Below are positions 12,732-24,900 of a stretch of 64,000 nucleotides of DNA, piece after piece (position 1 is the first letter of the stretch; each line of letters opens with the position of its first letter). Position numbers and translations under genes: made by a program. The notes beneath the pieces are model-generated. The model was not told the origin of the DNA and did not search any database. It saw only the letters and a list, made by a program, of their open reading frames with translations. The stretch is from Ilex aquifolium (taxonomy: Eukaryota; Streptophyta; Magnoliopsida; Aquifoliales; Aquifoliaceae), in the NCBI GenBank assembly GCA_951799425.1, contig OX637402.1:31340492-31404491 (forward strand). Direction: 5' to 3'.

Positions 12732-15722
12732 GAGCTGATGGAAGTATAAAGAAGAAAGAGACGTCCAAACGACGGAGGACTTGTCCGTGTTTTGTAGGGC
12801 CCTGTACACCAGAAGGTGACTCTGCTATTATTTTAGCTGCTTTTTATAGGGAAGGGTTGATTGATCCGAGGAGTAATCATAAACTACTCATAAAAGGGAA
12901 TAAAATGTAAACTCAGACATTCAAAATTTTATAATTTTTTTGGAGCCCAATTTTTTTATAATTTTTTTAATTATAATTTTTTTTTTGTTAAGAGAAAAAA
13001 ATTAGAAATATTAAAAAACGTCTAGAGACCACTTCAATAAATTTTCATTAGTGGGATCATGAGACATTTGATCATGTCCGTCATATCTCTCAGAAACGGA
13101 CCTAACTAAACTAACATCTATGAATTTCAAGACTTGAACCTCTAATTTTAGAGTCATAGATTTGATTAGTATTCCCTGAACCACCCAACTCGATAATTCT
13201 TTACTTATAATATAGATGATCTATTTTTAATTAAATTAAAAAAAAATTAGTTAATATACAAACTGTTCCGAACAATTCTGATCCAAACACTAAAAAAAAA
13301 ATTGATTGGAGGAGTGCCATTTGCCAGTTGCCTTGGCCCATATACACCCGGAGGAGACTTTTGGATTTTCTGCTATAATTGAGTCTTTTTCTGTTATTTT
13401 ATTCCTGAACTGGTGCTATAATTGAGCCTGCATTATCTGCACTGTACTCTAGCCATGGAATGCGTGCCACATCATCTCTGAACTCCGGGGTGCACTACAA
13501 TACCAAATTAAGCAAAAACAATGACACAAAATTTAAAAAATTACAATTACAATTCAAATGTATATATATATATATTATCTCTTAAATGAGTGAGTTTCAT
13601 CAATTTTTTCAATGAAATCCATTGTCAATTACTTTTACTAATTTTTCTTTGGGTAATACTATGCTTATCAAATTTTTATCCCAAATGATGTGGCACAAAT
13701 TTTCACCGTCAGATAAATAGATCCCATTAATATTCAATGACAGAAATTGTGTCATATCATTTAAAATGAAAGATTTGATAAGAAAATTTAATAAGTATAG
13801 TATTTTTCTTTTTCTTTTTTTACCCAAAGAATATGATACCGTTTTGTTTTATTATAAGTATTATTTATATTTAATGATCAAAATTATGTCATATTATAGT
13901 GAAGATTTAATACACATATTTAGTAAGCATAGATTTATCCAATGTCATGTGCCTAATTTTATTTTTATATTTTTATGATATGTGGTTTACAAATGAATTA
14001 ACCAAAGCTTTATGGCCAAAAAATAACTTTTTGTAGGTATTATATAGCCTTATCATGTTATCCGTAAGCTATTTGTCATTGTTGAAAGATGATCAATGGG
14101 TTTGATCATTTGATGGTTTGGGAGATCAAATGTGATTTTGAACACTAATGCTGTTTGGGATATAATTGAAAGACATAATCAGTTGTCACCAATGAAATAA
14201 TAGTAAAACATATTTAATAATGGGTGTAACATTAAATGAACACTAATGTCATTGAGCTTTGACTCTCAAGGTACATAATTGGATTAAAATTTATGTTCAA
14301 CTCTAAATTCAATTTAAGTTACAAAATTACAACAAATTTGACTATTAGGCTATATTACTCGTAATAGAATAAATTTAGATCCAACTCGACTTGAACCCGA
14401 TTACATCAATTAAGGTTAAGTTTGGATTGGGGCCTTCAGATCCCAACTCTAGTATTGTTGGGATTTTAATTAAATTGAATTTTTTTTCCCAACCTCAACC
14501 CACATTGAAAATCTTTAACCAAATGCTGTGTATTTAGTAAATTTTGAATTGATCAGAAACTTAAATTCAAATTGACCAACCCAAACCATATCAAGACAGA
14601 TACGTAGGACTTATAGTAGGATAACATTACCAAGCGGTCGGCCACATATTAGTTCCCAATCTTGTTTGAACTCTGTCTGTCTCCAAAATTTATAAATTAT
14701 TCTTCAATTTTTTGTAGTGTAAAGTGTCTGTGTTATAGATAGATTTGTACGAGATCTTTGTGCATCCCACTTTGTTATTTTCTCCTTGTTATTACCTATA
14801 TCTGCAACTAGTTTTTGGTTATTGATTTCCTTAATGCATACGTCATGTTTTGTTGGTTCTTCAAAGACATATCGTACAATATATTTTATTCTTTTTCAAA
14901 AAAATAAAAGCATAAAATGACAAACACAAACTAGTTTTTCACATCTCAACATCAAAAATAGACCAAATTTGGTTTTTCATCCTCATCACACACACACACT
15001 TTTGAACCTTTTTGTTAATTTCATTTGATGTTTATGTTGGCAAACACAAAGCTTAGGAATGGCAGTCATTTTTCATGACATCAGTGGGTACTATGCAATT
15101 AGTCAAGAGACATGAAAAAAAAAAGTGATTAGTCAAGAGAGATGTTCTTCATATAATTCCAGATTTAAGGGGTTCCTATGTAATTTTTGAAATAAGAATG
15201 ATGAGTGGTGTAAATTCATAGAAACAAATAAAAGAAAGTCCCCATCAGATATTCATGAGCGTGTTGCAACGATATGAACATACATCCAATATTTGTTAAA
15301 AGTCTCCATCATTGGTAAGTAATAACCTAGAAATGGAGTAAGGCAACGTACCAAAACCGTCTCTTTCCATGTAGTTTCTGCTTTGTTATAGTCTCTGCAG
15401 GTAAAGCATAACATCATATTTAATTTAACATACTTTAGCTCATAGAGCCAGCCGGAAGGCAAGGTATAGTCAAGATTATTTACTATAAAATGGAAAGGTA
15501 GGACTAAAGTGTAAACTGCTCGGTTTTCCTTGCCCATGAATATAGCATGATGAACCAAGTTATGGCAGCTCAAGATGAATTTATGTATAACCAATATTAG
15601 TAACAGCGAGTATAACGACCTTACCTATGAACACGATATGAGTCGAGTATTAGCTATCAACAAGCCAAGGAAACATGTATGTGTTTGCTGTTCAACTTAT
15701 GGCAGCCGTGGTCAGATAACCT
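12732..15722. other. Intergenic between hydrolase promoter and ORC2 3' end
   Basis: About 3 kb of AT-rich sequence with homopolymer A and T tracts. The ORC2 3' UTR should lie just below 15723. No clean terminal repeats, RNA genes or protein homology were recognised. Confidence 0.4.
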
Positions 15723-18700
15723 CTATTGACTGATCTCTTGTACCAATTTTTCTAGCGCTTCGGTTGTGAGAGGAATATGCAAGCAATCCTGGCCATCAGA
15801 ATGCCTTCTGGTCTTGACTAGCTCATGATCTTTGAATTCTGTCAAATGGGAATTCAGTGTAACCTGGCTACTCACCAGAAAGCGCTCTCGACAGATTGTG
15901 TACAAATTATTGACAGGCATCCCTGGGAAAAAAAAATGTAACATGAAGAACAAATCTACGTTACAGAGGATCATGACTTAAATGTTGATGTAGCTACTTA
16001 CCCTCCTCATCAGGATGGGCCAATTGATGCTCTGCAAGAACTTTAAACACACTCTGTGCATTTGGTGTCAAACTCTGTAAAACAATTGAAGCTGTCTTAA
16101 CGGTTTGCGTGGCACCACCATGTGTAAGAATCAAAGGACAGAAGAGCCCTTCAATCGTGTATGGTGCAAAGGTCGGAACATGGTACCAGAACCAGTTGAA
16201 CTGTGTATGGACCATCTTCTTGTCCCACACTTGCATCAAAACCAACAAGGTATTAGTACGTGCATAAATGGGGTATATATCATTACAGACACTAGAGAAA
16301 CAAGGCACAATTTGAGCTCTAGATGCAGGCAGGTGTTCATGGCCCAAAATGACCTCTAAAGGAAATATTTTTGATTCAAAAAATAATATAAGGAAAGAGC
16401 TTTAATGCATTGTTTATTTCCGGTAAGTAAAGAATCCATAAATCACTCCATCTAAAACTTAACTTTTTCTTTTAGAGAAGATAGAAATAAGGGCATGGGA
16501 AGGATGTATATACATCCAACCAGCAATATTTACCCACGTCATTTCCCTTTTTCTTCCTAAGCCTGGACAGAGGGGAGCCCCAAGAATGAAACCTCAACTT
16601 TTAAGAACTATAGTAAACAGAAAATATCTGAATATCTCATATTGTCAGCCCTCTCCAAAGAAGTATTGCAGAGAAAATTAGATGACACCGTTTATCTGAA
16701 TAAACCCAGGAGAGCAAGTAAACAAGCTGAAAGACAACTGTTTGCAATGTGCCCACCGCCAATTCTCATATCTGAAATAAATCACAAAGCCCAGATGATA
16801 CTTACAAAGAGGTGCATTCACATGGTCGATGGAAGCAACGATACGAATATGAGAACAAGCAGAAATTCTTGCAAGATACTGCTGACTTTCAGAGTCTCGT
16901 AAAGCAGGTCCATCAATGTTATGAATGACAGCACAAACAAAGCATTTCTTTCCATCGGCATGTGGGCCATCCAAAAAAGCAAGCAGATCATCCATGGATC
17001 GGGAATTATAAGGTTCTTCAGCTTTAGAAGATTTCCCTGAAGGTGTATTTTGATAGTTTTTCAATTGCTCCCACAGTAATTCAGCCAAGGTTATCACTAC
17101 CTACAATTTAACAGCCATGATTAAGACTATGCTCAATTCCATAAAACTCAGTTTGTCGCTGATAGCAGCCATACTGTGTATAATTTAGCTAGAATCATAT
17201 GATCAATTCTTAATAATAACTAAGGCACCTTTAACAATGTGTTAAGAGTCTCTTTGAATCTTGTTGTCTCAGTAACAACCAATCAGGGGAGCACACAACA
17301 GTCATGTTGTTATCAACTTTGTTTTATTTTATTATGTAGTTCTGCACTGTTTATAGGAATTTCTGCATTTCCTTTTTTCCTTCTTTTTGCCCTGATAAGC
17401 ATATAAGCTACTCATTCACACTTCTATATCCAACTTAATCCATCAAGATTCCTACCCACCCATTGTACTTAAAATATAATGTAAGGGAGAGGAAAAATGA
17501 CGAGGAAAGAAAAAGAAAAACATAAACTCAGACTCAAAATCAGTGGTCCAATGACCTAATTTGTGCCAATCAGTTAGTCCAAATACTAGGGAATCTAACT
17601 ATAACAATATTTCAAGATTACCCTCTGAACTCCAGAACAAAGGCTACTACCTATACTACCCCCAAATCAAGTGCCTAAACCCTTCTCAAACAACCTCATC
17701 AAGCTATCGATAAGCATTTGACCTAATATGATGTATTACAGTTGTGATGAGATGAAGCCAGATAATACTTTTATTCCCTTCTCAAGATTCAGTCTTGTCC
17801 ACAAATTCAATATCAATTATAACTTATAAGTACATAATCATGATACTGTTAATTAACAGCAACTGAAGGTCATCCTCTAATTATACTGAACAATTAGCAT
17901 CAGTATCAACAATTTTAAGAAACCTACTTCGCAACAGCACATTGACATGAACATCACCAACCATCATTTCTCCTTTGCTTTTGATAAGTAAGCACAACCA
18001 CCTACCACCATTAACGTGTGAACATCAATTAATGCACACAGTTTTGACAGTCCATCCTCTAGTTCAAATCCAAACTCCATGCCCAATAACAAATATAGAG
18101 TGCTCTCGTAGCTATTCTAGATGTATGATCTAAACATTGGAAAAAGAGTTATTGCCTTGAGTCATTGTTTGTGCAATGCCTGGGGAAAAACACTAATCAG
18201 CATCCAGAAACAGTTCATAAACTACAGGCATAAAAACATGTAAAAAGTTAAATAAAAAGAGATGGGGTTGTGGTTGAAAATGAAACGAGAATACCTGTTT
18301 AAGATTGATTGAGTGAAGATATCCATTGATGACAACCACAGAATACTCGGTTAGTGCTGTTGAAGCAAAATCTTCAATCAATGCCTTTTTAGATCCAAAT
18401 CCATACATTAGAAGACCAAAGCCACACCTGAAACATCATCCAGAGCAAATAAATTCTTAACCACTGAATCAACACCCACATACAAAAAAATATATATATT
18501 GAAAAGAAAACAAATGGGTGTATACCTTAATTCAAAAACCCATTTTGAGTACAAACTTTTGTAACTGTTCATCAAGTCATTGATTTCTTTTTCGTGTTTA
18601 GGCTCAATATTCGATAATGCCACTCTTAGCTCCTGCATGTAGGAACGAATGTCACGTTTTCGACACAAAAAACCATCCCAACCCCACACACACACATACG

Positions 18701-18752
<52 letters not shown>

Positions 18753-18950
18753 TGATGTCATGGTTCAGAGATTAAAGCAGACCTGTTCGTCAACAATGTC
18801 GATTTCCGAGAGCTTACGAGTTGATTTTTTTCCAGAAGTGCCAATTTCTTTTGCAAGGAAATAGTTTCTTGACAATTCGAATTCCTCTTCTTCACCGTCG
18901 CTGGCCTCCATCAAATTCGATTCTTTGTGATTCGATGAGAGTCCTAGCAT
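15723..18950 (-). CDS. ORC2: Origin recognition complex subunit 2, 6 exons
   Basis: Exons: 18950-18783, 18632-18526, 18427-18295, 17100-16806, 16229-16002 and 15922-15723. All joins keep frame and give 376 residues (Arabidopsis ORC2 is about 363, from memory). ORC2 is part of the six-subunit complex that marks replication origins and loads the MCM helicase in the nucleus. Seen: an acidic N-terminus with [14 protein letters not shown]; the degenerate P-loop-like [14 protein letters not shown] (residues 100-113) typical of ORC2's inactive ATPase fold; [20 protein letters not shown]; the stretch [20 protein letters not shown]; and the C-terminal winged-helix part ending in [11 protein letters not shown]. 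Start: the ATG at 18950 has an in-frame TGA just upstream; a second in-frame ATG ([10 protein letters not shown]) 13 codons later is closer to the Arabidopsis N-terminus and could be used. Intron 4 is short and its acceptor (GCAAG) is not pyrimidine-rich. Confidence 0.95.
18704..18749. repeat. (GA)n microsatellite
   Basis: About 22 GA units in ORC2 intron 1, preceded by a short CA run. Read on the ORC2 strand it is a CT tract some 70 bp upstream of the exon 2 acceptor. Confidence 0.95.
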
Positions 18951-20228
18951 GGTTCAAAATCCCGTTTCGAACAATTTTCATTCAATTTCACCTCATTTTT
19001 TTTTACCAATAATCCACCTATTCAACAACAGGAAAATGAAAAAAAAAAAACTGAATCGAATCTTACCAAGAAGAACCGAGACCGGAGTTCTTCCCGAAAC
19101 CCTAACTTTTTCTCCTTCGACACGATAAGAGCTTCAACGTCTCTCCCAAATTCCAAAATTTCAAAACTCCAAATACACTTTGACAATAGTGGAACACAAC
19201 TCACAACCTAAGGTGATACAACAGAGATTTGGAGAAGTGGAAAGAGGGGAATGGAAGGCTGTCGGTGGCCGGGGAGGAATTTTTGGTGTGGGGAGGATGG
19301 TCGCCGTCCGCAGATTTTGTTAGAGGCGGGAAGAGGAGGGAAGCGCGGGAAGGCCAGTAGGGTTTGTTTTTTGGTCTAGTGAGTGAGTTAGGTAATTGGT
19401 TTGGGTTGTCTAAATGGTTTGTATATGTGGATAAAATCGTACCTGGACCTTTATCGGGTCGAATTAGTGTATCTAAATCCGAATTCAATCTTAGAAGTCT
19501 AAACCGATTTAAATTCTCGGACAAAAAGTCCATATCCATGGTTCAAAAGAGCACGGTACCTATTTTTATTTTTCAGTATCATCTCGAAAAGTCAAAAAAA
19601 TAAAATAAAAAATAGAAATTTTAGCTCAAAAAATGATAAAAAAATCACACCCAAAAAGGTGTTAAATGGATCCAATATTCTTAAGTGAACACAATACCAC
19701 CTAATTTCGAATTTTGGTAATCCTTTAGAGTCCGGCAACGATTTATTTCTCATGAATGTCTTAATTCCGGTGTGGATGGTTTGTTTTTGACTGAATTAAA
19801 GAGAAAATTAGTCAAGATGTGCGTAAATTGACCCGAATACTACTTATGGTTGAACAAAAAAAAAAAAAACACAAAAGTTAATAAAACCTATAAAAAAATA
19901 TAGTATAAATATCTCAAAAAAAAAAAAGTACTAGTTGTATAATAATAATATTTCCTTTTTTACCATAATCAAACCCGAAAGAAGACACAGTCAGTGTCAC
20001 GACATTCGATGTTTTGCAGTCGTTTTTACCAACGTTCATATCAAATTTTGGGCAAAATCTTTCTTGTTCGTATCATAGCCAAAATATTAAAAATTTATTA
20101 CAAATTGTAAATTTTATTTTGATTTAATTTCAGTTACTATTTATGGACATACTATGTATATTAAAAATAATAATATTTTTTTTGTCAAGTATTATTACAA
20201 AGGAGAGGAATCATTAGGTTTGAAACTA

Positions 20229-20526
20229 CTCCCTCCGTTCCTAAATATCTGTCGTTTTACACAATTTTTTTTGTTCCATAATATCTGTCGTTTAATGAAA
20301 CCAAAGCACAATTAATATTTTTTCTTCCAAATTTACCTTTAACTCTTCAATGCAGTAGATTAGGTGTAGGCTAAGTGTCTTTCATATTCTTTTCCTTCCC
20401 AATACGTATTGAATAAGGGTATTTTAGTCTTGTGTAATTATTTTTTACTCATATTAGAACTATTTAATAGCTTTCTTAATTCCTGTGCAAAAACCTTAAA
20501 CGACAGATATTTAGGAACGGAGGGAG
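20229..20526. mobile_element. Stowaway-type (Tc1/mariner) MITE
   Basis: The ends form a perfect 29-bp inverted repeat beginning CTCCCTCCGTTCCTAAATAT, flanked by TA on each side (20227-20228 and 20527-20528). At 298 bp with no open frame it is non-autonomous. A second copy of the subterminal word ATATCTGTCGTTT lies inside the left end near 20282. The lack of mismatches between the ends points to a fairly recent insertion. Confidence 0.92.
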
Positions 20527-21859
20527 TATAATTTTAAAGTCCAACAACAAAATGATTAAGATTAAATCAACCACTAACGGCTAACCGCATATTAAAAATA
20601 GTATAATAAACATGTTTTTGGCGTGTTGATTGGTGTTGTATTGTAACCAAGCTTATGATTTGAGTCCTTGGCTGTTTACAGCTTTAAATGATTTTTTACA
20701 CTATCCCCGGCCCCCTGACCATAGGCGCAAGTTAGCACAAGGTCGGCAATAATTAATGCCAATTTCGAACCCACTTTTCCTGATCCTATGCGCAGTTTAG
20801 CACAACCACCAGCATTAACTAATAAGGGTAATTACAAATTACCCCTCTAAAATAAGAACCGGTTACACATGATACCCTTCAACTTGTGATTAAGTGTAAA
20901 ACTAGATGGGCGTCACAAACCGTGTTAGAAATACCAAAATAATGAACTCCACAGCCAGAGTTTTTTATCTTCCATGATCCCTCTAAATCACATAGAAACC
21001 CACCCCCTTCAACCATATCCATTGGGCCCGTTTAGAATTGATTTTTTTGGGTACATATCAAAAATTTGAAAAATGAAATAAAAAAAACAGAGTTAAAAAA
21101 AATACTTGGAATCATTTTGGAGTGTTTCTGAAAAAATCGAATTTTTTCTTGAAATTTTTTAGATAAACTCAATTTTTTAACCTTTTTCTTGGTGTTGACA
21201 AAAAATGTTTTTATTCGAAAATTTGATGAAAGAACCGTCCAATGTTAAATTAGCAACATGCATCTTTTAAAGAGCGCTCAATCAGTGAGCTATTACACAC
21301 TCTTTTAAGGGTGCCTATTTCTAGGCAAACCTCCTGACCGTCTCTGCACCTCTACCTCCTTTATCATTGAGTGAGGAGCCTTAGTTGGTGATCTAGGTTG
21401 TTTCCCTCTCGATAATGAAGCTTATCTCTCATCGTTTTCACTGGTCGACTTTGACCCCCTATTATTTTGAGGCCATATATAATATTCAAAGTTTTTCTTG
21501 ATTTGGTACCTCTCTCACGGCCCACACCAAAATGCACTGATTTAAAAGTTGAAAGAGTATTGGTGTCACTAATTACACTTGAGGGGTCAATGTGTAAATA
21601 GACCTAAGTTCCGGAATCCTGTGAAATTACTCCTAATGGACACAAATAATTACAGAACAAAAGTTAACGACCGGAGCACCCATTTTCACTCCACTGTTCT
21701 TCCTTTAGAAACGAGCCCTGAAAGAGGAGGGAGGGTTAGATTGATCCAATCCATCGATTGATCCGTTGGAGGCAAATCATTCTTCAAATTCCTCGGTTTG
21801 GGAGAGATAGATATACACAAATACAATAGATATAGAGAGGGAAAGTTACAGAGAGAGAG

Positions 21860-21883
21860 ATGATGGAATGGAGACGAAGTTGA
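21860..21883 (+). other. Upstream ORF in the leader of the membrane-protein gene
   Basis: A seven-codon frame (MMEWRRS then TGA) starts at the first ATG of the GA-rich leader and ends 21 nt before the main ATG at 21905. It would be translated only if transcription starts upstream of it. A regulatory effect is possible but unproven. Confidence 0.4.
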
Positions 21884-21904
21884 AGGAGATAGAAGAAGAA
21901 GAAG

Positions 21905-24900
21905 ATGGCGAAAGCAGATTGGGGGTATAACGGGAGAGGCAAATGGTGTTCGTACAAGCGAACCACAATCATAATATGTTCAATCAACATTGTTGTTGCT
22001 CTCTATGTTCTTCACTCTATGTACACTTCGCTTTACATATACCCCTATAACGATTCACAAACCGGTATGAATTCAAGTCTGTCTTCGATTGGATTTTACA
22101 GATGCAGCGTTATTGTTGATATTTTAAGTACCAATTTGTTAATTCGGTTTTGTGAAGGCACATTGGTGATTTTGTTGGTTTTCTTAATGCACAACGCTTG
22201 TTTATTGGTGGGTGTTTTGTATGTAAAGCTTTTAGGTATACGTCAGATCAAATTAGGAAAATGGAAGAATCAATTCGTATACGTAAAGCATCGGAACCTG
22301 TAGAGCTTGTAAAATTGGTAAGATTCATTCTCGTTTTTTGGGGATTTGTACTTATTAAATTCGACTTTTTTCTGGGGAAATTTTGATGGGTTGTGTTTGA
22401 GCACTTGGTAGTTTGTGACTGTAGCTATTGGTAGTAAGTCAATTGATCAAATAAACACTGTGTTGTGGCAAAAGGTGAAACAAATCAAGGAGAAATATTT
22501 GACAGAAGAAAAGATTGTTGAGTTGCCACAGCCTGTGAAACAGAAGATAACCGATGAGATACTAGGAAGGTTGAGAGTCTTGAATGCCAGCGCCAATGCA
22601 ACGGAGCTGCAAGGTGAGTGCACCTTGGGTTTACGGAGTAACTTTAGCGGTGCTGTCCATGTTTTTCATTTGTTACCTCCATTGGGAGTTTTGCATTATA
22701 TCTATACTTCTTGATACTCAACCTGTCTCTTTACTGTGCCATCTGTTAATATTATTTTCTCATGTAGATGCTATTTAAGCAAGTTCTAAACATTGACTGT
22801 TGAATTTACCTTGCTATGTATGTGGCATGGAACTGGTTACGGGAACGTCATGGGAAGTTTAAGCCAGACAATTGCATAAATTGTTACATGCTTGTATGAG
22901 GTTCAAACATAATGTATTTTGGAAGTTATTTAGAGCTATTATGAATTTTATGCTAGTGATCTAAGTAATTAAAGCAGATAAGACAGAAATGCAGTATTGC
23001 CAAGTATGCGGATTAAACTAAACGAATTGCAGTTATTTGTCTACTGAATACTAGATTCTGTCATGACATTGCAACTCAAATATGTGAACAAGTTATTTTG
23101 TCGATCAGGGTGCGATTCTAGTGAAGTTTGTCCTATTGGAGTTCTTTTAATTCATTTAGTTTACAGGGGCATAAGCAGTGAAAGTTCTGAAGGCAGATGT
23201 GCAACCGTGTACATGTGGTTAACGGGTCACTGCATTCAGCACCAAAGATAACCTAAAAACTTTTCAAAAGGATTTATAGTTACAAAAGAGAGAAAAAACT
23301 ACCTCTTGCCATAAAAACAGCATGCTCAGCATCACATTGCAACACTTGAGTTGGGAGCTGAGCCATTGAAAAGCCTACATGTTTTTTTTTCCTTTGAGTG
23401 GCGCCTCAATGCTCATCTGCATCACCGCTCAAGCCTTTCTCCACCTTGTATGTGTGCATCTCCTATTCTAGGATCCATATATCTCCCTGATTAACCTCAG
23501 TGTAACCCAAGCAACTCGATAAGTTCTCTAAACCTGGCAGAAGTGATTTACACCCTTGTGAAAGCAAAGACGACGCCAATTTGTCATTTTTTTCTTTGCT
23601 TCAGATCATCAATGGTAAAAAAACACCTCTAGAATAGCAGTTGAAAAAAAAAGTCAAGTTCATTAGTTGGATTTTTGTAGTAGATTTTTCACAAGCTAGT
23701 GATGGCAACCAATCTGAGTTTTGCATCCCCTTACTCAATTTCGTGTTTATGGGGTGTGGGCAGGTTTAAGGGTAAATATCACCATTTGAACTGGGATTAG
23801 GGCCTCATCCTCTATGTCCGGTGTGCATGAATTTAGTAAAATGCTCCTTTTCTTAAAACCTCATCTACTTCATAATTGTGCTTTAGGTTGCCATCTAAAC
23901 TTTCATCCCCTCTCTATAAAGGTCTGCTTGGGTCATTTATTGCCTAGAAATTTATTTTCGTTTAATGTCGTTGCCATTATTTCAATTTGTTTGAAATTGC
24001 ATTGATTGAAGACCACAAACTAAAATCAAGGCCCTTTGCTTTCGTAATAGACATGTTGTGTGGTTCTGTCATATTACACCTGCAAATGTGATTCAATTTT
24101 TTTTTTTGGTTAACAGTTTATTCACATTCCTATGTCAGTTTCTTTCCATTTTGTCTTTAAATCAGTCTTGCTGTTGTTCTAATTTTGATCCTGTTTGCTC
24201 TCATTTTAGAGACAATTTGTACTTTCATCTCTATATTCACATTTTGTTTCCTAGTAGCTCTCAGTCTCGCATCATGTTGCATAGGCAGGGCAAATTTTGG
24301 CCAGAGTCTGGTTTATTTGGAGTTAGAGTCAGACAACAATGGACCCAGCTTGAATATGGGGTGACAATAGGGAGGGATTCTCTTTGGCATGGCAAGGTTG
24401 GAGAGGAATGCCATCCAAATACTGATCCATGGATGTAGGTTTCTCTGAGAATTAAGGAGCACCCTCTGTGCAAATCTTTTTACCTGAAAAATTCACGCAA
24501 AATTACTGCTCTTGGAAATCTTTAATCTTACCTTATTTTCATATCTCACCATGGGTTTATCATGCTAATTACTCGAAGCATGTGGGGGTCGGAGACTGCA
24601 CGTTTGGGATGATTAGTTAGGTGCTCAAAAATGTTGCTTTACTTCCTTGTTAGTTACGGAGAACCATAAATATTCTTCCTTGAATGGTAGCGGTGTAACT
24701 CATACTCATACAAGTCTATTGACTAATCTCGGTCCTATAATTATTTGGCCAATATGGGGACATACAATATCTTATTTGGCAAGAGGTTTTATGATTTGCA
24801 AAAGAGGTGAGACCGTATGTCCCGCTTTTTAAAATTATACTAATGAGCCTTTTCCAGAGCATCTTTGCAACACAACTGTTTTACCAAATTTAATCACTTT

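Larger units (their letters stand above)
18951..21904. other. Divergent intergenic region between ORC2 and the membrane-protein gene
   Basis: The two flanking genes are transcribed away from each other, so both promoters lie here. 19020-19350 is GC-richer, with CT-rich words on the ORC2 strand, and probably contains the ORC2 leader. A Stowaway MITE sits at 20229-20526. 20820-21600 has AT-rich sequence with a loose inverted similarity (GTAATTACAAATTACCCCT against its right part) that could be a decayed MITE. 21780-21904 is the GA-rich leader of the downstream gene. Confidence 0.5.

Noticed and set aside
19201-19539. Open frame of 112 codons upstream of ORC2 on the minus strand
   Set aside because: No recognisable homology and P/S/L-rich composition in the probable leader region; most likely chance.
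24058-24438. Open frame of 126 codons in intron 3 of the membrane-protein gene
   Set aside because: No homology, and it is crossed by the large intron of a well-supported gene.
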